A DNA stretch of 64,000 bases from Hyphomicrobiales bacterium (GTDB lineage: Bacteria > Pseudomonadota > Alphaproteobacteria > Rhizobiales > Beijerinckiaceae), in NCBI GenBank assembly GCA_028869185.1, contig JAGWTA010000006.1, positions 62,001 through 126,000 on the forward strand, in the 5' to 3' direction. Position 1 is the first letter of the stretch. Every line of letters begins with the position of its first letter. The notes beneath the pieces are model-generated. The model saw nothing but the letters and a program-made list of their open reading frames with translations. It ran no database searches and was not told the origin of the DNA. The position numbers and the translations under genes are program-made. Of the stretch, positions 63,457 through 64,000 are shown piece after piece.

Positions 63457-64000
63457 TTGGCGCTTTGGCGGATTATCGGGGCGGTCGCCGCCGTTGTCGC
63501 ATTGGCGGCGGCGGCTTTTTTCGTCTCCCGGCAGCCGGAACATCCGGCGCCCGTCGAAACGGCCGCAATCGCCCCCGCGCCCCCACAGATCGCCCCGCCC
63601 CCGCCGCCCCCGGCTGTAGCGCCCGAGCCGCCTGCGGTCGCACCCGAGTTGCCCGCGGTCGCCCCCGCGCCGGACAGCGCTGGCGTCGCCTCCCCGCCCC
63701 TCGCCGCGCAACCGGCGCTGGAGGCCGCCCAGTCCGCACAACCTGCGCCGACGCCGCAGGCTGGGCAGCCGCCGCCGGATGCGCCGCCGCCCGCCCCGCC
63801 GCAGCAGCTCGCCTATGCGCCGGACAACCAGCCCCTGCCGCCCGCACGGCCAAGCGACCTTGCGCCCGCGCCGCCTGAAGTTCTGTCGCCGCTGCCCCCG
63901 CGCCGGCCTGGCGATCTGCGCGCAACGCTGACGCCGCCGGATGCGGCCCCGGCCCCGACCACGCCGGTTGCGCCGGGCGTCGGCGCGCCCGCGCCCGCCG
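63457..64000 (+). CDS. Pro/Ala-rich membrane-anchored protein, 3' truncated by window edge
   Basis: The frame begins with TTG at 63457, seven bases after AGGAG (63446-63450), and is open to the window end (181 codons). Residues 5-22 form a hydrophobic anchor. The rest is very Pro- and Ala-rich, with PLPPARPSDL and PLPPRRPGDL motifs. Similar linkers precede extensin-like or YkuD-type domains in Hyphomicrobiales cell-wall proteins, but the catalytic part is beyond the edge. The product is thus unknown. It is divergent from rpsO. Confidence 0.6.
   Translation, partial: MALWRIIGAVAAVVALAAAAFFVSRQPEHPAPVETAAIAPAPPQIAPPPPPPAVAPEPPAVAPELPAVAPAPDSAGVASPPLAAQPALEAAQSAQPAPTPQAGQPPPDAPPPAPPQQLAYAPDNQPLPPARPSDLAPAPPEVLSPLPPRRPGDLRATLTPPDAAPAPTTPVAPGVGAPAPA

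Overview
This window looks like a chromosomal segment of an alphaproteobacterium of the order Hyphomicrobiales (Rhizobiales). The evidence is the high GC content, the tRNA-His with a G1:U72 pair and A73, Irr instead of a classical Fur, paired phasin genes, an MaeB-type malic enzyme with a phosphotransacetylase tail, a PdhS-like histidine kinase, DUF2076 and DUF4202 proteins, and a CIRCE-controlled groESL operon. A relative of Beijerinckiaceae, Methylocystaceae or Bradyrhizobium-type bacteria is plausible, but the genus cannot be fixed from sequence reading alone.

Layout. 1-5.1 kb: tail of a DUF1214/DUF1254 pair, groES-groEL, ihfA and a class III aminotransferase. 5.3-12.5 kb: an SbmA/BacA-like ABC exporter, hisS, a polysaccharide flippase, a small YkuD L,D-transpeptidase and a DUF2076 protein. 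12.6-16.3 kb: a TorF-like porin, a secreted small protein and the nitrogen module glnK-amtB behind a sigma-54 promoter. 16.4-24 kb: two divergent hydroxy-acid oxidation operons, glycolate oxidase glcD-glcE-DUF2585-glcF on the minus strand and lactate utilisation lutABC on the plus strand. 24-30.4 kb: a second L,D-transpeptidase, a Pat-like acyl-CoA synthetase/GNAT protein, an acyl-CoA dehydrogenase and a DUF2147 protein. 30.6-39.5 kb: a large sensor kinase, two phasins, tRNA-His, transaldolase, a LysR regulator divergent from mmsA, and small stress proteins. 39.6-51 kb: fadD, an outer-membrane protein, an alpha/beta hydrolase, a GT4 glycosyltransferase, infC, maeB, DUF4202 and mutS. 51-60 kb: a Met/Gly-rich Spy-like protein, a GT-C-like membrane protein, the fabA-fabB-fabI operon, irr, an SH3 protein, a glyoxylate/hydroxypyruvate reductase and a lipoprotein hydrolase. 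60-64 kb: a decayed antitoxin gene, a REP-like palindrome, pnp, rpsO and the start of a Pro/Ala-rich membrane-anchored protein.

How the genes fit together. Much of the window serves C2/C3 acids and acyl-CoA: glycolate and lactate oxidation, glyoxylate reduction, malic enzyme, methylmalonate-semialdehyde dehydrogenase, FadD, acyl-CoA dehydrogenase, a Pat-like acetyltransferase and polyhydroxyalkanoate granule phasins. A 13-base sequence is shared exactly by the phasin promoter and the leader of the Pat-like gene, which suggests common control, perhaps by PhaR. The rest is core housekeeping.

I did not find a convincing new defence or mobile system: there is no CRISPR array, insertion sequence, prophage or secretion locus. 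The best leads are regulatory and structural: an ATT start for infC, several strong unexplained inverted repeats, the DUF2585 gene inside the glycolate oxidase operon, and the GT-C-like membrane protein.
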